DNA from: Lachnospiraceae bacterium
GTDB taxonomy: Bacteria; Bacillota; Clostridia; Lachnospirales; Lachnospiraceae
Direction of reading: 5' to 3'
Assembly (NCBI GenBank): GCA_019420465.1
Contig: JAHZHB010000114.1
Location: 1 to 8,740, forward strand
Length of the DNA stretch: 8,740 nucleotides
Positions within the stretch are counted from its first letter, which is position 1; every line of letters starts with the position of its first letter. Positions 4,973 through 8,740 of this stretch are shown piece by piece. The notes under the pieces are model-generated. The model saw only the letters and a list, made by a program, of their open reading frames with translations. It was not told the DNA's origin and ran no database searches. A program made the position numbers and the translations under genes.

Positions 4973-6739
4973 ATGGAAAAACTCATAGCCCGTTTGAACA
5001 AAGAAGCTGCTGCTGCTTTTGAAAAAGCAGGGCTGGATACTTCTTTTGCAAAAATTACAGTGTCCAATCGTCCGGACCTGTGTGAATTTCAGTGTAATGG
5101 TGCGATGGCTGCGGCAAAGACCTATCATAAGGCGCCGATCCAGATCGCACAGCAGGTATTGCCGTTTCTGGAGGAAAGTCCGGTATTTTCCGATGTACAG
5201 GCAGTTAATCCGGGATTTATCAATCTGAAGCTGAGTGGTGAATTCCTTGCAGCGTATGTTAATGGTATGCAGGCGGATGACCATCTGGGTGTGGAAACAG
5301 TCAAAGAGCCAAAAACGATCATGATTGATTACGGCGGACCGAATGTAGCCAAACCGCTGCATGTCGGCCACTTACGTTCCGCTGTTATCGGTGAGTCCAT
5401 CAAGCGTATGGGACGGTTTATGGGCCATACGATGATCGGTGATGTACATCTGGGAGACTGGGGTCTGCAGATGGGACTGATCATTTCCGAACTCAGGGAG
5501 AGAAAACCGGATCTGGTATATTTTGATGACAACTTTGAAGGAGAGTATCCCAAGGAAGCTCCGTTTACGATTAGTGAGCTGGAGGAGATCTACCCCAAGG
5601 CCAGTGCTAAATCAAAAGAAGACCCGGCTTTCAAGGAAAAAGCCATGGAAGCTACCCATATGCTGCAGCAGGGCAAGCGCGGATATCAGGCGCTGTGGAA
5701 CCATATTATGACGGTTTCTGTTAATGACCTGAAGAAAAATTACGAAAAGCTGGATGTTACCTTTGACCTCTGGAAAAAGGAATCCGATGCACAGCCGTAT
5801 ATCCCGGGCATGGTAGAATATATGAAAAAAGAGGGATATGCCCATGAGGATCAGGGCGCTCTGGTGGTAGATGTCAAAGAAGAGACAGATACCAAGGAGA
5901 TTCCGCCGTGCATGATCCTGAAATCAGATGGTGCATCTTTGTACAATACGACAGATCTTGCTACGATCATGGATCGTATGAAATGTTATCATCCGGATGA
6001 GATCATCTATGTGGTAGACAAGCGTCAGTCTTTATATTTTACACAGGTATTCCGCTGTGCCAGAAAGACAAAGCTGGTAGATGAGGATACTGTACTGACA
6101 TTCCTGGGCTTTGGTACGATGAATGGTAAGGACGGCAAGCCGTTCAAGACCAGACAGGGCGGCGTTATGCGTCTGGAAACGCTGTTAAACGATATCACAG
6201 AGGAAATGTACAAAAAGATCGTGGATAACAGAAGCATCAAAGAAGCGGATGCTCACAAGACAGCCCAGATGGTTGCTCTGGCTGCGATCAAATATGGTGA
6301 CCTGTCTAATCAGGCGGCCAAGGATTATATTTTTGATACAGAGAGATTTACTTCTTTTGAAGGAAATACCGGTCCGTATATTCTGTATACGATCGTCCGT
6401 ATCAAGTCAATCCTGAACCGTTATAAGGAAAATGGCGGCGACACGGCTGCCGGCAGTATTCTGCCGCCGGCAGGAGACAGTGAAAAGGCACTGATGCTGG
6501 CACTGACTGATTTTAATGCGACGGTAGAAAATGCATTTGCCGAGAAAGCACCGCACAAGATCTGTTCCTATATTTATGATCTGGCCAATGCTTTCAATCA
6601 TTTTTATCATGAAACAAAGATCCTCAGCGAAGAGGATGCTGACCGCAGACAGTCTTATATCCGTCTGCTTGGTCTGACTAAGGACGCTCTGGAGACATCT
6701 GTGCATCTGCTGGGATTCTCTGCTCCGGATAAAATGTAA
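4973..6739 (+). CDS. argS: Arginine-tRNA ligase
   Basis: This 588-residue class I aminoacyl-tRNA synthetase charges tRNA-Arg with arginine using ATP. The N-terminal Add1-type domain (about 1-115), which contacts the tRNA elbow, includes NRPDLCEFQCNGAMAAAK. The HIGH signature is HVGH (130-133) after GGPNVAKPLH, as usual in ArgRS. The KMSKS-equivalent loop is GKDGKPFKTR (385-394). The C-terminal DALR-type anticodon-binding domain starts near FEGNTGPYILY and ends with the family-like LLGFSAPDKM. Length and termini match a complete gene. AGGAGG (4963-4968) lies 4 nt before the ATG. The HAD-CPBP gene follows after 48 bp without a visible terminator, so the two are probably cotranscribed. I see no T-box leader in the 139 bp upstream. 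Confidence 0.97.
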   Translation: MEKLIARLNKEAAAAFEKAGLDTSFAKITVSNRPDLCEFQCNGAMAAAKTYHKAPIQIAQQVLPFLEESPVFSDVQAVNPGFINLKLSGEFLAAYVNGMQADDHLGVETVKEPKTIMIDYGGPNVAKPLHVGHLRSAVIGESIKRMGRFMGHTMIGDVHLGDWGLQMGLIISELRERKPDLVYFDDNFEGEYPKEAPFTISELEEIYPKASAKSKEDPAFKEKAMEATHMLQQGKRGYQALWNHIMTVSVNDLKKNYEKLDVTFDLWKKESDAQPYIPGMVEYMKKEGYAHEDQGALVVDVKEETDTKEIPPCMILKSDGASLYNTTDLATIMDRMKCYHPDEIIYVVDKRQSLYFTQVFRCARKTKLVDEDTVLTFLGFGTMNGKDGKPFKTRQGGVMRLETLLNDITEEMYKKIVDNRSIKEADAHKTAQMVALAAIKYGDLSNQAAKDYIFDTERFTSFEGNTGPYILYTIVRIKSILNRYKENGGDTAAGSILPPAGDSEKALMLALTDFNATVENAFAEKAPHKICSYIYDLANAFNHFYHETKILSEEDADRRQSYIRLLGLTKDALETSVHLLGFSAPDKM

Positions 6740-6787
6740 GTATCTTCAGGATATTCACACGGCGTTCTGTCGCAAGGAGACGATTGT

Positions 6788-8653
6788 ATGAAAGTTATTT
6801 TATTTGATCTGGATGGTACGCTCACCGATTCCGGCCCCGGTATTACTGCCTGTGTGCAGTATGCGCTGGAAAAGATGGGCCGGCCGGAGCCGGATCTCAA
6901 AAAGCTGGAAGTTTTTGTCGGTCCGCCTCTTGTAGACCAGTTTATGGCCTATGCAGGTTTTACCAAAGAAGAAGCTGACCAGGCGGTTGTTTATTACAGA
7001 GAACGGTATACGACAAAGGGTATGTTTGAAAATGCGCTGTATCCCGGTATCGAGGAGCTTCTGGCTTATTTAAAGGATCAGGGGTGTGTACTGGCTGTGG
7101 CCTCTTCAAAGCCCGAGCCGTATGTGCGCCAGATCCTGGAATATTTCAAGCTGACGGGGTATTTTACCGAGATTGTTGGTGCAGAGCTTAAAGAGGGACA
7201 GCGTTCCACCAAAGAGGAAGTGATCGAAGAGGCGCTTAAACGGCTGCACATGGAGTCGAGTCGTCAGGATGTTGTTATGGTCGGTGACCGTTCCTACGAC
7301 GTGCTTGGGGCCCATGCCTGTGGTATACAGTGTATTGGTGTGGCCTACGGCTATGGTTCCATGGATGAGCTGATCAGGGCCGGGGTCACCTATGTGGCGG
7401 ACTCTGTAGAAGAGCTGGAAATCCTGGCTGGAAATGACCGGGAAGAGCCAAAGGTGGAGATCCGTTCTATTGATGTGACGGAGCTTTCCCAGAAGCAGGA
7501 AAGAGCACTGGAAAAGCAGCTTCGTCAGGAAAAGAAAAAACGCCGGAAAAAAGAGCCGGTAAAGCAGGACTATCCGATCCGCGAATCTGTATGGCGCAAG
7601 CTCTGGAGGGTGCTGTATCCGATCCTGACACATTATGCAATCAGCAATGTGATCAGCATTGTAGCTACAGTTGCACTGGTGTTTGTCGGTATGATCGTGC
7701 TGGGAATCGGAGACAGTGAAGATCTGACAGCGCTGGCTACACAGCAGGTGCTGGCGATTACGGGTCTCGGGGGGCTGGTATGTATACCGGTTCTGCGCCT
7801 TTTTATGAAGCGGGATGAGGCCAGACGAGAGTCGGGACAGTATGAGCTGCATAAAGTACCGGAAAAGAGGGTAACACCGCAGATCGTTCTCGGCACTGCG
7901 CTGATGTGTATGGGGCTGTGTCAGGTCCTTAATGATCTGATCACACTGAGCGGTCTGGAAAAGATCTTTCCGTACTATTCTCAGCTGGAGACACAGATCT
8001 ACAAAGGACAGAATATTGTCGTTATGCTGGTCGTGGTAGCCGTGATCGCACCGATCGCCGAGGAAATAGTATTCCGTGGCCTGGTGATGATGCGTATCCG
8101 CGATTATCTCGGTCCACTGGCCGGTATTTTGCTTTCGGCACTTTGCTTTGGTATCTATCATGGCAATGCGGTACAGTTTGTCTATGCCGGTCTGCTTGGT
8201 ATTTTCCTGGGTCTTGCCATGGAAAAATCCCAGAGTGTATGGGTTCCTGTGATCGGTCATATCGTGGCTAATTTCTGGTCAGTTCTGGGAATGTCTGTTG
8301 TATCAGCACTCGCAGGAGGCAGTCAGGCGACAAAAAGTATTGTTGATATTGTTATGGCCGTGATCTTTTTGAGCGGCTTAAGTCTTCTGGGACTTGGCAG
8401 CGGAAAAAAGAAAAATAAAGCAGCAGCTGAAAAAAACCAAACAGATACAGCGGCAGAAGCTAAGGAATTTCATACGGAGTCACTGCCAAAAGCAGAAGAG
8501 ATTACCGCAGAGTCTGCTGAAAAGCCCGGGTTGGAAAGACCGGCAGACGTTTCGGGTGAAATAACAGCGGATGAAGTGGCTGAAGTGCTCGAAAAATCTG
8601 CTGAAGAACTCACAGAGACCAGTGACAGTGATATAACAGAAGATAAAGAATAA
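6788..8653 (+). CDS. HAD phosphatase fused to CPBP intramembrane protease
   Basis: One 621-residue polypeptide carries two complete enzyme modules. Residues 1-215 are a HAD hydrolase of the phosphoglycolate-phosphatase type: nucleophile D7-L-D9-G-T, motif II S106-S107, K142, and motif IV GDRSYD with D167 and D171. Residues 216-275 are a hydrophilic linker with a strongly basic patch (about 245-259). Residues 280-536 hold about eight membrane segments with the CPBP (Abi/Rce1-type) glutamic protease motifs: EEIVFR (E425, E426, R430), F454-xxx-H458 and H491-xxx-N495. Residues 540-621 are an Ala/Glu-rich, acidic, probably disordered tail. AAGGAG (6774-6779) lies 8 nt before the ATG. No in-frame ATG exists between M192 and M302, so independent translation of the protease part is unlikely. 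CPBP proteins act in prenyl-protein processing, bacteriocin immunity or membrane signalling; the substrates here are unknown. Confidence 0.9.
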   Translation: MKVILFDLDGTLTDSGPGITACVQYALEKMGRPEPDLKKLEVFVGPPLVDQFMAYAGFTKEEADQAVVYYRERYTTKGMFENALYPGIEELLAYLKDQGCVLAVASSKPEPYVRQILEYFKLTGYFTEIVGAELKEGQRSTKEEVIEEALKRLHMESSRQDVVMVGDRSYDVLGAHACGIQCIGVAYGYGSMDELIRAGVTYVADSVEELEILAGNDREEPKVEIRSIDVTELSQKQERALEKQLRQEKKKRRKKEPVKQDYPIRESVWRKLWRVLYPILTHYAISNVISIVATVALVFVGMIVLGIGDSEDLTALATQQVLAITGLGGLVCIPVLRLFMKRDEARRESGQYELHKVPEKRVTPQIVLGTALMCMGLCQVLNDLITLSGLEKIFPYYSQLETQIYKGQNIVVMLVVVAVIAPIAEEIVFRGLVMMRIRDYLGPLAGILLSALCFGIYHGNAVQFVYAGLLGIFLGLAMEKSQSVWVPVIGHIVANFWSVLGMSVVSALAGGSQATKSIVDIVMAVIFLSGLSLLGLGSGKKKNKAAAEKNQTDTAAEAKEFHTESLPKAEEITAESAEKPGLERPADVSGEITADEVAEVLEKSAEELTETSDSDITEDKE

Positions 8654-8700
8654 GGCGTCCTGCAAAAGCTGCTGTTAACAGTTTCTTAAGGATGTGAAAA

Positions 8701-8740
8701 TACCGCAATCTGACCTCATTCTGACAGGCAGATTGCGGTA
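8701..8740 (+). terminator. Strong hairpin after the HAD-CPBP gene
   Basis: TACCGCAATCTG (8701-8712) pairs perfectly with CAGATTGCGGTA (8729-8740), with inner CCT/AGG pairs further closing the loop. AAAA precedes the left arm, so a matching T run probably follows beyond the window. The minus strand has TTTT after the stem, so it may work in both directions. It lies 47 bp after the stop codon. Confidence 0.7.

Noticed and set aside
4834..5067. 78-residue N-terminal extension of the CBS protein
   Set aside because: It would overlap argS on the other strand; a ribosome site and promoter sit before the ATG at 4833.
6447..6473. GC-rich inverted repeats CTGCCGGCAG / CTGCCGCCGGCAG as a regulatory hairpin
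   Set aside because: They lie inside argS in a Gly/Pro/Ala-rich loop; codon choice for these residues explains them and nothing else supports regulation.
7106..8260. 384-codon open frame on the minus strand
   Set aside because: It is antisense to the HAD-CPBP gene, is rich in His, Gln and Cys as reverse shadows often are, and has no recognisable domain.
8672..8681. CTGTTAACAG 10-bp palindrome after the HAD-CPBP gene
   Set aside because: It is short and without T tract or flanking symmetry; the stem at 8701-8740 is the more likely terminator.

Overview
The window looks like chromosomal DNA from a Clostridia-type Firmicute, most likely a Lachnospiraceae-like gut anaerobe. This is inferred from mid-range base composition, strong AGGAGG-type ribosome binding sites, TTGACA/TATAAT-type promoters, and the style of the encoded proteins (short cytosolic zinc-phospholipase-C-like protein, PucR/CdaR-type regulator, CPBP protease). 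No RNA operon, transposon, integrase, CRISPR array or phage gene is visible. It reads as ordinary core and near-core chromosome with a few odd points.

Left part (1-1930): a low-molecular-weight protein tyrosine phosphatase (+) converges on, and overlaps by 8 bp, a small secreted or membrane-anchored protein of unknown function (-). Behind that lies a long-looped 13-bp perfect inverted repeat, then a zinc-dependent phospholipase C-family protein (-). Its promoter faces, back to back, the promoter of a PucR/CdaR-type transcription regulator (+). The regulator has a well-formed promoter, Shine-Dalgarno and ATG at 1930, but these are in a different frame from the rest of the protein, so the gene carries an apparent frameshift near its 5' end.

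Middle part (3122-4972): gpsA (glycerol-3-phosphate dehydrogenase, the entry to phospholipid synthesis) is followed by a convergent gene for a 149-residue protein made of two CBS domains. Between them lie a perfect extended -10 promoter on the + strand, two alternative hairpins and a terminator. Together these could form a small RNA of about 105 nt. The CBS gene ends inside its own terminator hairpin and has a palindromic GTGAAC-N5-GTTCAC site near its start of transcription.

Right part (4973-8740): argS (arginyl-tRNA synthetase) is followed after 48 bp by a 621-codon gene joining a complete HAD phosphatase of the phosphoglycolate-phosphatase type to a complete CPBP (Abi/Rce1-type) intramembrane protease, with a basic linker between them and a long acidic tail. 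No terminator is visible between the two genes, so they probably share a transcript. It ends at a strong 12-bp stem at the window edge. The HAD-CPBP fusion is the most unusual protein in the window. There is no gene-free stretch longer than about 215 bp.
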